From positions 5,479-69,478 of the forward strand of contig MNXU01000002.1 of NCBI GenBank assembly GCA_001872285.1: a DNA stretch of 64,000 nt, in the 5' to 3' direction. This document shows positions 43,060 through 52,483 of this stretch, piece by piece. Within the stretch, counting starts at the first letter, position 1; each line of letters begins with the position of its first letter. The position numbers were made by a program, and so were the translations under genes. The notes below the pieces were generated by a model. It was not told where the DNA came from. It worked only from the letters and a program-made list of their open reading frames with translations, and did not search any database. The DNA is from Betaproteobacteria bacterium CG2_30_68_42 (GTDB taxonomy: Bacteria > Pseudomonadota > Gammaproteobacteria > Burkholderiales > Rhodocyclaceae).

Positions 43060-43075
43060 AGGCACGGAACTTGGT
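43060..43075 (+). promoter_or_regulatory. Sigma-54 (-24/-12) promoter for hupSLC
   Basis: AGGCACGGAACTTGGT fits the sigma-54 consensus (T)GGCACG-N4-TTGC(A/T), with GG at -24 and exact spacing; the -12 element is TTGG in place of TTGC. It lies 35 bp upstream of the hupS start and after the hoxA gene, whose product carries GAFTGA. Transcription would start near 43086. HoxA-driven expression is the inference. Confidence 0.6.
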
Positions 43076-43109
43076 TGATGCCTCACCGAAACCTACCGGA
43101 GACAAAGCC

Positions 43110-44201
43110 ATGGTCGAGACCTTCTACGAAACGCTGCGCCGGCAGGGCATCACGCGACGCAGCTTCGTCAAGTTCTGCAGCCTTACCGCGACGTCGCTCG
43201 GGCTCGGCCCGGCTTTCGCGCCGAAGATTGCACATGCGCTGGAGACCAAGCCGCGCACGCCGGTGATCTGGTTGCACGGGCTGGAATGCACCTGCTGCTC
43301 GGAGTCGTTCATCCGCTCCGCGCACCCGCTCGCGAAAGATGTGGTGCTGTCGATGCTTTCCCTCGACTACGATGACACGCTGATGGCCGCTGCCGGCCAT
43401 CAGGCCGAGGCGATCCTCGATGAGATCACGAAGAAGTACAAGGGCAACTACATCCTCGCCGTGGAAGGCAATCCGCCGCTGAACGAGGACGGCATGTACT
43501 GCATCCATGGCGGCCGCCCCTTCGTCGAAGTGCTGAAGGAGACGGCGAAGGACTGCAAGGCCATCATCTCCTGGGGCGCCTGCGCGTCCTGGGGTTGTGT
43601 GCAGGCGGCGAAGCCGAACCCGACCCAGGCCGTGCCGGTTCACAAGGTCATCACTGACAAGCCGATCATCAAGGTACCGGGCTGCCCACCCATCGCCGAG
43701 GTGATGACGGGGGTGGTCACCTACGTCCTGACCTTCGATCGCATTCCCGAGCTGGACCGCCAGGGCCGGCCCAAGATGTTCTACGGGCAGCGCATCCACG
43801 ACAAGTGCTACCGCCGCCCCCACTTCGATGCCGGCCAGTTCGTCGAGCAATGGGACGACGACTCGGCGCGCAAGGGCTACTGCCTCTACAAGATGGGCTG
43901 CAAGGGCCCCACCACTTACAACGCCTGCTCGACCGTGCGCTGGAACGGGGGCGTCTCTTTCCCGATCCAGTCCGGTCACGGCTGCATCGGCTGCTCCGAG
44001 GAAGGCTTCTGGGACAAGGGCGGCTTCTATGAGAGGGTCACCGACATCAAGCAGTTCGGTGTGGAATCGAACGCGGACAAGGTCGGCGGCACGGTGGCGG
44101 CGGTCGCCGGCGTAGCGGTGGCGGCGCATGCGGCGGTATCGGCGCTGAAGCGGGCCCGTTCCGGCAGTGGCGCCGGCAAGACTGAACAGGGAGACAGGTG
44201 A
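43110..44201 (+). CDS. hupS: Membrane-bound uptake [NiFe]-hydrogenase, small subunit
   Basis: This 363-residue preprotein has a Tat signal ([10 protein letters not shown], cleavage after AHA-43) and a C-terminal membrane helix ([19 protein letters not shown]). With mature numbering from Leu44, cysteines fall at 17, 19, 20 ([10 protein letters not shown]), 115 and 120 (WGACASWGC) and 149 (PGCPP). This is the six-cysteine [4Fe-3S] proximal-cluster set of the O2-tolerant Ralstonia HoxK. Start ATG 43110 has a GGAGA site. It passes electrons to the cytochrome b HupC. Confidence 0.96.
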   Translation: MVETFYETLRRQGITRRSFVKFCSLTATSLGLGPAFAPKIAHALETKPRTPVIWLHGLECTCCSESFIRSAHPLAKDVVLSMLSLDYDDTLMAAAGHQAEAILDEITKKYKGNYILAVEGNPPLNEDGMYCIHGGRPFVEVLKETAKDCKAIISWGACASWGCVQAAKPNPTQAVPVHKVITDKPIIKVPGCPPIAEVMTGVVTYVLTFDRIPELDRQGRPKMFYGQRIHDKCYRRPHFDAGQFVEQWDDDSARKGYCLYKMGCKGPTTYNACSTVRWNGGVSFPIQSGHGCIGCSEEGFWDKGGFYERVTDIKQFGVESNADKVGGTVAAVAGVAVAAHAAVSALKRARSGSGAGKTEQGDR

Positions 44202-44202
44202 C

Positions 44203-45993
44203 ATGGGTATCTACGAGACCCAAGGCTTCAAGCTCGACAACACCGGCAAGCGCGTCGTCGTCGACCCGATCTGCCGCATCGAGGGGCATCTGCGCGTCGA
44301 GGTGAATCTCGACGGGCAGAACGTCATCCGCAACGCGGTGTCCACCGGCACCATGTGGCGCGGGCTCGAGGTCATCCTGAAGGGACGCGACCCGCGCGAC
44401 GCCTGGGCCTTCACCGAGCGCATCTGCGGCGTGTGCACCGGCACCCATGCGCTGGCCTCGGTGCGCGCGGTGGAGGACGCGCTGGCCATCAAGATCCCGG
44501 AGAACGCCAATTCCATACGCAACATCATGCAGCTCAACCTGCAGGTGCATGATCACCTCGTGCACTTCTACCACCTGCACGCGCTGGACTGGGTGGACGT
44601 GGTGTCGGCGCTGAAGGCCGACCCGAAGCAGACCTCCGAGCTGGCGCAGAGCATCTCGATCTGGCCGATGTCCTCGCCCGGCTACTTCCGGGACCTGCAA
44701 AACCGCCTGAAGAAATTCGTCGAGTCGGGACAACTCGGCCCCTTCATGAACGGCTACTGGGGCAACCCGGCCTACAAGCTGCCGCCAGAAGCCAACCTGA
44801 TGGCGGTGGCCCACTACCTGGAGGCGCTCGGCTTCCAGAAGGAGATCGTCAAGATCCACACCATCTTCGGCGGGAAGAACCCGCACCCGAACTGGCTCGT
44901 CGGTGGCGTGCCCTGCGCCATCAACGTGCACGATACGGGTGCCGTGGGCGCCATCAACATGGAGCGCCTGAACCTGGTTTCCAGCATCGTCGACCGCTCG
45001 CTCGAATTCGTCGAGCAGGTCTATATCCCGGATCTGCTCGCCATCGCGTCCTTCTACAAGGGTTGGCTGTACGGCGGCGGTTTGTCGAGCAAGAGTGTGC
45101 TGTCCTATGGAGACATTCCCGAGCGCGCCAACGACTACTCGGCGAAAAACCTGCTGCTACCGCGCGGCGCCATCATCAACGGCGACCTGACCAGGGTGCA
45201 CGAGGTGGACCTCAAGGATCCAGAGCAGATTCAGGAGTTCGTCATCCACTCCTGGTACAAGTACCCGGATGAGGCCAAAGGCCTGCATCCCTTCGACGGC
45301 GTCACCGAGCCCAACTTCGCGCTGGGGAAGAATGTCAAGGGCACGAAGACCAACGTCAAGGAGCTGGACGAGACGGCCAAGTATTCCTGGATCAAGGCGC
45401 CGCGCTGGCGAGGCCACGCCATGGAGGTCGGTCCGCTGGCGCGCTACATCATCGGTTACGTGCAGAACAACCCGGAGTTCAAGGAACCGGTGGACAGGGT
45501 ACTGAAGAAGCTCGACGTACCGCTCACGGCGCTCTTCTCGACGCTCGGACGCACGGCGGCGCGCGGCCTCGAATGCCAGTGGGCCGCGCACAAGCAGAAG
45601 CACTTCTTCGACAAACTGATGGGCAGCCTCAAGGCCGGCGACTCGGCCACCGCCAACGTGGAAAAGTGGGAGCCCGCCAATTGGCCGAAGGAGGCCAAGG
45701 GCGCCGGCTTCGCGGAGGCGCCGCGCGGTGCGCTGGGACACTGGATCCGGATCAAGGACGCCAGGATCGACAACTACCAGTGCGTCGTGCCGACGACATG
45801 GAATGGCAGCCCCCGCGATCCGAAGGGACAGATCGGCGCCTTCGAGGCCTCGCTGATGAACACGCCCGTGGCCAAGGCCGACGAGCCGCTGGAGATTCTG
45901 CGCACCATCCACAGCTTCGACCCGTGTCTGGCCTGCTCGACCCACGTCATGAGCCCGGATGGCCGGAAGCTGGCCGAAGTCGTCGTGCGCTGA
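44203..45993 (+). CDS. hupL: Membrane-bound uptake [NiFe]-hydrogenase, large subunit
   Basis: This 596-residue catalytic subunit has the metal motifs [15 protein letters not shown] (~residue 75) and [15 protein letters not shown] at the C-terminus; the tail after the histidine is removed by HupD. The gas-channel positions have the usual valine (CGVC) and leucine ([10 protein letters not shown]), unlike the sensor HoxC. Start ATG 44203 ([15 protein letters not shown]) lies 1 bp after the hupS stop. The protein is exported with HupS by the Tat system. Confidence 0.96.
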   Translation: MGIYETQGFKLDNTGKRVVVDPICRIEGHLRVEVNLDGQNVIRNAVSTGTMWRGLEVILKGRDPRDAWAFTERICGVCTGTHALASVRAVEDALAIKIPENANSIRNIMQLNLQVHDHLVHFYHLHALDWVDVVSALKADPKQTSELAQSISIWPMSSPGYFRDLQNRLKKFVESGQLGPFMNGYWGNPAYKLPPEANLMAVAHYLEALGFQKEIVKIHTIFGGKNPHPNWLVGGVPCAINVHDTGAVGAINMERLNLVSSIVDRSLEFVEQVYIPDLLAIASFYKGWLYGGGLSSKSVLSYGDIPERANDYSAKNLLLPRGAIINGDLTRVHEVDLKDPEQIQEFVIHSWYKYPDEAKGLHPFDGVTEPNFALGKNVKGTKTNVKELDETAKYSWIKAPRWRGHAMEVGPLARYIIGYVQNNPEFKEPVDRVLKKLDVPLTALFSTLGRTAARGLECQWAAHKQKHFFDKLMGSLKAGDSATANVEKWEPANWPKEAKGAGFAEAPRGALGHWIRIKDARIDNYQCVVPTTWNGSPRDPKGQIGAFEASLMNTPVAKADEPLEILRTIHSFDPCLACSTHVMSPDGRKLAEVVVR

Positions 45994-46016
45994 GTCGCGC
46001 GGAAAGGAAAACCGTC

Positions 46017-46718
46017 ATGTCCGTCGAACCGCATGCCAACGGGGATGTGGAAAGCGCCGCCGGTCGTTCGGTATTCGTCTATGAGGGGCCGGTGCGCCTG
46101 TGGCACTGGGTCAATGCCCTGTGCATCGTGACGCTCGCCGCTACCGGCTACGTGATCGCCAGCCCGCTGCCGACCGTGGCCGGCGAGGCCTCCGCGAACT
46201 TCCTCATGGGCTACATCCGCTTCGCTCACTTCTCCGCCGCCTACGTGTTCGCCATCGGCTTCCTGGTGCGCATTTACTGGGCCGTCGTGGGCAACCATCA
46301 CGCCCGGCAGCTATTCCTCCTGCCGGTCGCCGACGCCGCTTGGTGGAGCGGGCTGTTCCACGAGCTGCGCTGGTACCTGTTCCTCGAGCCCACGCCGAAA
46401 AAATACGTCGGCCACAATCCGCTGGCGCATTTCTTCATGTTCCTGTTTGTCACCGTGGCCGGCGTCCTCATGATCTTTACCGGCTTTGCCCTCTACGGCG
46501 AGGGCAAGGGGCTGGGCAGCTGGCAGGATGCGCTGTTCGGCTGGGTAATTCCCTTCCTCGGCGGCAGCCAGGCCGTGCACAGTTGGCATCACTTGGGCAT
46601 GTGGGGCATCGTCTGCTTCGCCATCATCCACGTCTACGCGGCCATCCGTGAAGACATCATGTCGCGCCAGACCATGATCAGCACCATGATCAGCGGCGTG
46701 CGCACGTTCAGAGAATAG
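46017..46718 (+). CDS. hupC: Hydrogenase b-type cytochrome subunit
   Basis: This 233-residue protein of the HupC/HyaC/HoxZ family has four membrane helices (WVNALCIVTLAATGYVIA, FSAAYVFAIGFLVRIYWAVV, AHFFMFLFVTVAGVLMIFTG, LGMWGIVCFAIIHVYAAI). Histidines for two b hemes include VRLWHWVN, RFAHFSAA and HSWHHLG. It anchors HupSL and passes electrons to quinone. Start ATG 46017 after GGAAAGGAAA. Confidence 0.95.
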   Translation: MSVEPHANGDVESAAGRSVFVYEGPVRLWHWVNALCIVTLAATGYVIASPLPTVAGEASANFLMGYIRFAHFSAAYVFAIGFLVRIYWAVVGNHHARQLFLLPVADAAWWSGLFHELRWYLFLEPTPKKYVGHNPLAHFFMFLFVTVAGVLMIFTGFALYGEGKGLGSWQDALFGWVIPFLGGSQAVHSWHHLGMWGIVCFAIIHVYAAIREDIMSRQTMISTMISGVRTFRE

Positions 46719-46743
46719 GGTTTCATCCGCAGCGGAGGTTGGC

Positions 46744-47391
46744 GTGGGCCTGGAGTTCACGTTTGCAAGAACGACTGCAGGAATGGAAGATTCTTCGTTC
46801 GACATCCTGGTGCTCGGCATCGGCAACCTGCTCTGGGCCGACGAGGGCTTCGGAGTGCGCTGCGCCGAGGCGCTGGCTGCGGAATACGAATTGCCCCAGC
46901 GCGCGCGCGTCCTCGATGGCGGCACCCAGGGGCTCTACCTGCTGCCCTACGTGCAGGCTGCGAAACGCTTGATCGTCTTCGACGCCATCGACTATGGACT
47001 GCCGCCAGGCACGATGCGTCTGGTGGAAAAGGACGAGGTGCCGCGCTTCATGGGCGCGAGGAAGATGAGCCTGCACCAGACCGGCTTCCAGGAAGTGATC
47101 ACTGCCGCCGAACTCAGCGACTGCTGTCCGCGCGAAATGCTGCTGATCGGCGTGCAGCCGGTCGAGCTGGAGGACTACGGCGGCAGCCTGCGCCCGCAGG
47201 TCAGGGCGCGGATCCCGGAGGCGGTGGGCGTTGCCGTCGAGCGCCTGCGTGACTGGGGCTGCGATGTGCGGTCGCGAGGCGCGACGGTCGCCGCCGTCCT
47301 CAACGCTGGCGCGCTTGGCATGGGTGCCTACGAATCCGGACGCCCGCCGGCGGAAACGGCGTGCCGCATCGGCGACGCGAGGTTTCTCTGA
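46744..47391 (+). CDS. hupD: HupL maturation endopeptidase
   Basis: This 215-residue protease of the HyaD/HoxM family has the nickel-sensing N-terminal LGIGNLLWADEGFGV, VFDAIDYGLPPG and MSLHQTGFQEV with its histidine. It cleaves the HupL tail. GTG 46744 has a good GGAGG site; ATG 46783 (MEDSSFDILVLG) matches the family N-terminus better but has a weaker site, so the start is uncertain. Confidence 0.92.
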   Translation: MGLEFTFARTTAGMEDSSFDILVLGIGNLLWADEGFGVRCAEALAAEYELPQRARVLDGGTQGLYLLPYVQAAKRLIVFDAIDYGLPPGTMRLVEKDEVPRFMGARKMSLHQTGFQEVITAAELSDCCPREMLLIGVQPVELEDYGGSLRPQVRARIPEAVGVAVERLRDWGCDVRSRGATVAAVLNAGALGMGAYESGRPPAETACRIGDARFL

Positions 47392-47392
47392 C

Positions 47393-47707
47393 ATGTGCCT
47401 CGCCATACCGATGCAGGTCCTGCGGATGGAAGGCCAGTTCGCACACTGCGCCGGCCGCAATGGCGAGGCGCGCGTCGATACGATGCTCACGGGCCCGCTC
47501 GTCCCCGGCCAGTGGGTGCTGGGTTTCCTCGGCACGGCGCGGGAAGTGGTAAGCGAGATCGAGGCGCGGAAGATCAATGGCGCGCTGGACGCGCTTGAAT
47601 CCGTGATGGCCGGCGACCCCTCCGGCCTGGACAGGCACTTCGCCGATCTCGTCGGGCGCGAACCGCAGCTTCCCGATTTCCTGCGAGGAACAAGCAATCA
47701 TGGATGA
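47393..47707 (+). CDS. hupF: HypC-like chaperone for HupL (HupF/HoxL)
   Basis: This 104-residue second HypC paralogue in the locus has the N-terminal MCLAIPMQV and Cys2. HoxL/HupF proteins are the dedicated chaperones for the membrane-bound large subunit. The stop overlaps hupG by 8 bp. Its position among hupDFGHIJ supports the HupF assignment rather than general HypC. Confidence 0.9.
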   Translation: MCLAIPMQVLRMEGQFAHCAGRNGEARVDTMLTGPLVPGQWVLGFLGTAREVVSEIEARKINGALDALESVMAGDPSGLDRHFADLVGREPQLPDFLRGTSNHG

Positions 47708-48185
47708 AGTTGGTCATTCGCTGTCGCCGACGCTGGAAGCGTTCGCAGTCCTGTTGAACCGTTTCGAGAAGCTGCACGGTTTGGCCCGCCTCGACGAAGC
47801 CGGGTTCGAGCGGTTCGCGGCGACCCTCGGCGACTCCGTCGTCCTCTTCGCCGAAGACCCCGCGCACGTGCCGGAGACCTGGGACGTGGCGGTCGTACTG
47901 GTCGAGTTGCTGACGAGCCTCGACCGGAGACTGCGCGCTGGCGTGCTCGAACCCGCCTCCGCGCGCAGGCTGGCGCCGCGCTACGGCTTCGGCATCTGGC
48001 CGGCCCTGGTCTTCCTGCGCGACGGCGGCTACGTCGGGGTGATCGAGGGCATGCGGAACTGGCAGGAATACCGGCGCGAAGTGGCGGCCATGCTCGACAG
48101 GCCCGTGCGCCGTGCGCCGGTGCCGGGCGCCGCCGTGCGCGCCGAGGGCGTGGCCGGCACCTGCCATCGAGGCATCCCGCCATGA
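47700..48185 (+). CDS. hupG: Hydrogenase accessory protein HupG/HoxO (thioredoxin-like)
   Basis: This 161-residue HyaE/HoxO-family protein has a thioredoxin fold without the CxxC motif (SVVLFAEDPAHVPETWDVAVV, RYGFGIWPALVFLRDGGYVG). Family members bind the Tat signal of the small subunit and help its export and cluster assembly. It overlaps both hupF and hupH. Confidence 0.85.
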   Translation: MDEVGHSLSPTLEAFAVLLNRFEKLHGLARLDEAGFERFAATLGDSVVLFAEDPAHVPETWDVAVVLVELLTSLDRRLRAGVLEPASARRLAPRYGFGIWPALVFLRDGGYVGVIEGMRNWQEYRREVAAMLDRPVRRAPVPGAAVRAEGVAGTCHRGIPP

Positions 48186-49051
48186 AATCGTTCCCCATTC
48201 CGGTAATGGCGGTCGGCCCCGGCTCCGAGCCGGAGGACATGCCCCTGAACTACCTGAGCGTAGCCGAGGACATGGCGGTGTTCCGCATGCCCGCCACGCT
48301 GGAGGCGGCCGAACCGCGCGCGCTCGCTGAGGTGCGCGCGGTCCTGGCCCGTCTGATCGAAGCGATGCAGACCCTGCCGTTCGGCACGCCGCGTCTCGAT
48401 CTGACCGGCCTGAATGCGGCGGCGCTGAACCTGCTCAACCAGACCCTGGGCGAGGGCGAGGTCAGCGTCATCGTACGGGCGCCGCGACGCCTGTGCATCC
48501 AGGAGACGCTATTTGCCGGGGTCTGGCGCGTACGCGAGACGCGGGCGGTCGGCCGCATCGCCGCCGACCGGCTTGAGGCCTGTTCCATCCCCGCGGCCGT
48601 AGCAGATGCCGTTCGGTCTTGTGGTGTAGAAGACCTTGAGTTGCCACCGGAGCCGGCCGGCCCTGACACGGAGCGCAGGACCGGCCTGATGAACGCGCCG
48701 TCGCTGCTGGCGGAGATTGTCGAACGCGCGGGGCGCTGGCATGTCGGCCAGCCGCCCCACGTCATCAACCTGACCCTGCTGCCCGCATCGCCGGAGGATC
48801 TCGACCACATGGCTCAGGCGCTCGGCGCCGGACCGGTGACGATCCTCTCGCGCGGCTATGGCAACTGTCGCATCTCCAGCACGCGGCTCGCCAACGTCTG
48901 GTGGGTGCAGTACTTCAACAGCATGGACAAGCTGATCCTGGATACCATCGAGGTTGTGGACGTGCCCGAGGTGGCGCTCGCCGCCCGCGAGGACTACGAG
49001 GACAGCATCGGGCGCCTGTCCGAGTGGCTGGAAACCCTGGAGGAGGAATAG
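48182..49051 (+). CDS. hupH: Hydrogenase accessory protein HupH/HoxQ
   Basis: This 289-residue HyaF/HoxQ-family protein has ALNLLNQTLGEGEVSVIV in the N-terminal half. The C-terminal half contains the conserved GYGNCRISSTRLANVWWVQYFNSMDKLILDTIEV block (here cited in parts). It acts in small-subunit maturation of O2-tolerant membrane hydrogenases. Start ATG 48182 overlaps hupG. Confidence 0.88.
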   Translation: MKSFPIPVMAVGPGSEPEDMPLNYLSVAEDMAVFRMPATLEAAEPRALAEVRAVLARLIEAMQTLPFGTPRLDLTGLNAAALNLLNQTLGEGEVSVIVRAPRRLCIQETLFAGVWRVRETRAVGRIAADRLEACSIPAAVADAVRSCGVEDLELPPEPAGPDTERRTGLMNAPSLLAEIVERAGRWHVGQPPHVINLTLLPASPEDLDHMAQALGAGPVTILSRGYGNCRISSTRLANVWWVQYFNSMDKLILDTIEVVDVPEVALAAREDYEDSIGRLSEWLETLEEE

Positions 49052-49055
49052 GAGC

Positions 49056-49268
49056 GTGTTCGAAGGTTCGTATCTCGGTGACGGCGAGCGTATCGCGACG
49101 GACGCCCGCCTGGAATGCGGTATCTGCTGGTGGACGTACGACCCGGCCGAGGGCGATCCGGCTTGGCAGATACCGCCCGGCACGCCGTTCGCGCAATTGC
49201 CAGAGCACTGGCGTTGCCCGCACTGTGATGCGCCGAAACAAAAGTTCATGGTGTTGCACGATGAGTGA
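49056..49268 (+). CDS. hupI: Hydrogenase-associated rubredoxin HupI/HoxR
   Basis: This 70-residue rubredoxin has iron ligands CGIC (residues ~21-24) and CPHC (~54-57) and the PPGTPFAQLPEHWRCPHC turn typical of the family. HoxR-type rubredoxins are needed for the special proximal cluster when oxygen is present. GTG 49056 follows GGAGGAATAGGAG. It overlaps hupJ by 8 bp. Confidence 0.93.
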   Translation: MFEGSYLGDGERIATDARLECGICWWTYDPAEGDPAWQIPPGTPFAQLPEHWRCPHCDAPKQKFMVLHDE

Positions 49269-49776
49269 GGGCGAAAGTCCCGCGCCTCTTATCGAACGTG
49301 TCTTCGGGCGCATCGCCGCGACGCGCATGATCGGCCTGCCGGTGAATAATCCAGCGCTGCGCGTCGAGGCCTGCGGCTTTCACCTCTGGCAGGGTCTCTG
49401 GCTGGGCGTGCTGGTCACGCCCTGGGCGATCAACCTGATGCTACTCCCCGGTGGCAATCCTGCGTTCCGCCGCCTTGGCCCGGACGAGCGGCAGCGCTGG
49501 GCTTTTCCGTGCGGCGACTACGAATTCCTCGGCGGCGCGGAGGGCGAACTCGGTGCCTTCCAGATATGCTCGCTGTTTTCGCCAGCATTCGAGTTTTTCA
49601 GTCATGATGCTGCCCGCCATGCGGCGCTCGCGGTGATCGAGGTGCTGCTGACGACATACGGCGGCGCAGCGCGCGACGCTGAACAGGCCGGTCTCGAAGG
49701 GCGGCCGCTGCTGTACCGGCCGCTTTCCCGCCGCGCTTTCCTCGGCGGCGTGCTGCGGAACCCGGCAAGAACTTGA
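49261..49776 (+). CDS. hupJ: Hydrogenase accessory protein HupJ/HoxT
   Basis: This 171-residue protein of the [NiFe]-hydrogenase assembly chaperone HybE/HupJ family has the LPVNNPALRVEACGF and WAINLMLLPG segments and the conserved QICSLFSPAFEFFSH. It interacts with the exported subunits during assembly. Its position at the end of hupDFGHI fits. Confidence 0.87.
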   Translation: MSEGESPAPLIERVFGRIAATRMIGLPVNNPALRVEACGFHLWQGLWLGVLVTPWAINLMLLPGGNPAFRRLGPDERQRWAFPCGDYEFLGGAEGELGAFQICSLFSPAFEFFSHDAARHAALAVIEVLLTTYGGAARDAEQAGLEGRPLLYRPLSRRAFLGGVLRNPART

Positions 49777-49820
49777 CCGCACCGCTTGCCGTGCGGCGCG
49801 GTCCACGGCAAGCTTCGATC

Positions 49821-50822
49821 ATGTCGATGAATCTCCTCTGGCTCCAGTCAGGCGGCTGCGGCGGCTGCACCATGTCGCTGCTGTGCTCGGAGGCGCGCGA
49901 CCCGCTCGGCCAGTTTCGCGATGCCGGCATCGATCTCCTGTGGCATCCGGCGCTCTCCGAGCCGACTGCGGCCGAGGCGCTCGATCTGCTCGAAGGCTGC
50001 GCCGCCGGTCGCACTCCGGTCGACATCCTGTGCATCGAAGGCGCGATGCTGCGCGGCCCTCATGGCAGCGGCCGCTTCCACAGGGTCTCGGGCACCGGAA
50101 GACCGATGACCGAATGGGTGGCCCGGCTGGCCGCGCAGGCGCGCCACACGCTGGCGATCGGCACCTGCGCGGCCTATGGCGGCATCCCGGCGGCGGGGGA
50201 GAATCCGGCCGAGGCGTGCGGCCTGCAGTATGACGGAGCGATCCGCGGCGGCCTGCTCGGCGCGAGCTATCGCTCGCGCTCGGGACTGCCGGTGATCAAC
50301 GTCGCCGGTTGCCCGCCCCACCCGGGCTGGGTGATCGACACTCTGGCTGCGCTCGCCGCGGGCGAGCTGCGCGAGGAAGATCTCGATGCGCTCGGCCGCC
50401 CGCGCCTGTACGCCGATCAGCTCGTGCATCACGGCTGCGCGCGCAACGAGTACTACGAATTCAAGGCGAGTGCCGAGAAACCGTCGGACCTGGGCTGCCT
50501 GATGGAGAACCTGGGCTGCAAGGGCACCCAGGCGCATGCCGACTGCAACCTGCGGCCGTGGAACGGCGAGGGCTCGTGCACCCGCGGCGGCTATGCCTGC
50601 GTGAGCTGCACCGAGCCCGGCTTCGAGGAGCCGGGGCATCCCTTCGCGCGCACGCCCAAGATCGCCGGCATCCCGATCGGGCTGCCCACCGACATGCCGA
50701 AGGCATGGTTCGTCGCGCTCGCGGCGCTGTCCAAGTCGGCCACGCCGCGGCGCGTGCGCGAGAACGCCACCGCCGACCATCTGGTGGTGACCCCGGCGGT
50801 GCGCAGGACCGGGCTCAAGTGA
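49821..50822 (+). CDS. hoxB: Regulatory (H2-sensing) hydrogenase, small subunit HoxB
   Basis: This 333-residue small subunit has no Tat signal or membrane anchor, as expected for the cytoplasmic H2 sensor (group 2b). Cluster cysteines: LQSGGCGGCTMSLLC near the N-terminus, GTCAAYGG and VAGCPPHPG, then HHGCARNEYYEFK, MENLGCKG..ADCNL and CVSCTEPGF. ATG 49821 or 49827 is likely; TTG 49773 would overlap hupJ. It overlaps hoxC by one base. Confidence 0.93.
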   Translation: MSMNLLWLQSGGCGGCTMSLLCSEARDPLGQFRDAGIDLLWHPALSEPTAAEALDLLEGCAAGRTPVDILCIEGAMLRGPHGSGRFHRVSGTGRPMTEWVARLAAQARHTLAIGTCAAYGGIPAAGENPAEACGLQYDGAIRGGLLGASYRSRSGLPVINVAGCPPHPGWVIDTLAALAAGELREEDLDALGRPRLYADQLVHHGCARNEYYEFKASAEKPSDLGCLMENLGCKGTQAHADCNLRPWNGEGSCTRGGYACVSCTEPGFEEPGHPFARTPKIAGIPIGLPTDMPKAWFVALAALSKSATPRRVRENATADHLVVTPAVRRTGLK

Positions 50823-52261
50823 TGCGACTCGTGGTCGGTCCCTTCAACCGCGTCGAGGGCGATCTCGAGGTGACGCTCGAAGTCGAGGCCGGCGTGGTGC
50901 GCACGGCCTGGGTGAATTCGCCGATGTTCCGCGGTTTCGAGCGCATCCTGTCGGGAAAGGATCCGCTCGATGCGCTGGTGTTCGTCCCGCGCATCTGCGG
51001 GATCTGTTCGGTCGCGCAGTCGAGTGCCTGCGCGCAGGCACTCGCCGCAGCCATCGGCGTGGAGGCGCCGGAAAACGGCCGGCTCGCGGCCAACCTCGTC
51101 CTCGCTGCCGAGAATCTGGCCGACCATCTCACCCACTTCTACCTGTTCTTCATGCCGGACTTCGCGCGCGAGGCGTACCGCGCTCGCCCGTGGTTCGACG
51201 GCACCACGGAACGCTTCAGGGCCGTGACCGGCAGCGCCGCCGCCGAGGCACTCCCGGCGCGCATGGAGTTCCTCCGGCTGATGGGCTTTCTCGCCGGCAA
51301 GTGGCCGCACACGCTCTCGATCCAGCCGGGCGGGTCAGGGCGTGCCGTCCAGGCTTCGGAGCGCATCCGCCTGATCGCGCTCCTGCGCCGTTTCCGCGAC
51401 TGGCTCGAATGCGTGCTCTTCGGGGCCACGCTCGAAGAGGTGGCGGCGCTGGAGAAGGCGGCCGCGCTCGATGCCTGGTGCGAGGCGCATCCGGGAAGTG
51501 ATTTCGCGCGCTTCCTCGAGATCGCGCGCGATCTCGATCTGCACCGGCTGGGTCGCGCGACGGATCGCTTCATCAGCTACGGCGCCTACCCGCTTGCGCA
51601 GGGGCACCTGTTCCGCGCCGGGGTGTGGGACGGGGGCCTGCACGGGCTCGATCCGGGCGCGATCAGCGAAGACATCTCGCATGCCTGGCTCGCCGGTGAT
51701 GAGCCGGTGAGCCATCCTTGCTCCGGGGTCACGGCTCCCGATGCCGACAACGCGGGCGGCTACACCTGGTGCAAGGCGCCGCGCTGGAACGGGCGGGTGA
51801 TGGAGACCGGCGCGCTGGCGCGCCAGATGGTGCATGGGCACCCGCTGATCCGCGATCTGGTCGCGCACGACGGCGGCAATGTCGCCGGCCGGGTCGTCGC
51901 GAGGCTGCTCGAACTCGCGCTGGTCGTCCCCGAAATGGAGCGTTGGGCGCGCGCGCTGCGTCCCGGCGAGCCGTTCTGCAGCCACGGCGAGCTGCCGCGC
52001 GAGGCCTCCGCGGCAGGCCTGGTCGAGGCCGCGCGCGGCGCGCTCGGGCACTGGCTGGAGGTGAGCGCGGGGCGCATCCGCAACTACCAGATCATCGCGC
52101 CGACCACCTGGAACTTCTCGCCGCGCGACCGCGACGGCATGCCCGGAGCGCTGGAGCAGGCGCTCGCCGGCACCCCGGTCGCTCCCGGCGAGAGGGTGCC
52201 GGTCGCGGTCCAGCACGTGGTGCGCTCCTTCGACCCATGCATGGTGTGCACGGTGCATTGA
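50822..52261 (+). CDS. hoxC: Regulatory (H2-sensing) hydrogenase, large subunit HoxC
   Basis: This 479-residue large subunit has RICGICSVAQSS (~residue 58) and ends exactly at DPCMVCTVH, so no protease processing is needed, as in HoxC/HupV sensors. The two gas-channel positions carry isoleucine (CGIC, I61) and phenylalanine (HFYLFF, ~110), the bulky pair that restricts O2 access in H2 sensors. ATG 50822 overlaps the hoxB stop. The kinase gene hoxJ that usually follows is absent; tRNA-Phe comes next. Confidence 0.94.
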   Translation: MRLVVGPFNRVEGDLEVTLEVEAGVVRTAWVNSPMFRGFERILSGKDPLDALVFVPRICGICSVAQSSACAQALAAAIGVEAPENGRLAANLVLAAENLADHLTHFYLFFMPDFAREAYRARPWFDGTTERFRAVTGSAAAEALPARMEFLRLMGFLAGKWPHTLSIQPGGSGRAVQASERIRLIALLRRFRDWLECVLFGATLEEVAALEKAAALDAWCEAHPGSDFARFLEIARDLDLHRLGRATDRFISYGAYPLAQGHLFRAGVWDGGLHGLDPGAISEDISHAWLAGDEPVSHPCSGVTAPDADNAGGYTWCKAPRWNGRVMETGALARQMVHGHPLIRDLVAHDGGNVAGRVVARLLELALVVPEMERWARALRPGEPFCSHGELPREASAAGLVEAARGALGHWLEVSAGRIRNYQIIAPTTWNFSPRDRDGMPGALEQALAGTPVAPGERVPVAVQHVVRSFDPCMVCTVH

Positions 52262-52321
52262 CCCCGGATTCGGGGGTGGGCCGACGCATCGCGGGGCCGC
52301 CGGCGCGGGGCGTGCGTGCGA

Positions 52322-52327
52322 TATAAT
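52322..52327 (+). promoter_or_regulatory. -10 box of the tRNA-Phe gene
   Basis: A perfect TATAAT lies 44 bp upstream of the mature tRNA 5' end in a GC-rich context. No good -35 box is visible. Confidence 0.5.
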
Positions 52328-52371
52328 CGCTTCGCGCCCCCGGTCAATCGGCGGGCGCGCGTGTTGCCCGC

Positions 52372-52447
<76 letters not shown>

Positions 52448-52453
52448 CTCCCC

Positions 52454-52483
52454 AAAGCCCGAACCCGTTTCGGGCTTTTTTTA
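52454..52483 (+). terminator. Intrinsic terminator of tRNA-Phe
   Basis: Stem AAGCCCGAA/TTCGGGCTT with a short loop is followed directly by a run of seven T, about 8 bp after the tRNA. Confidence 0.9.
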
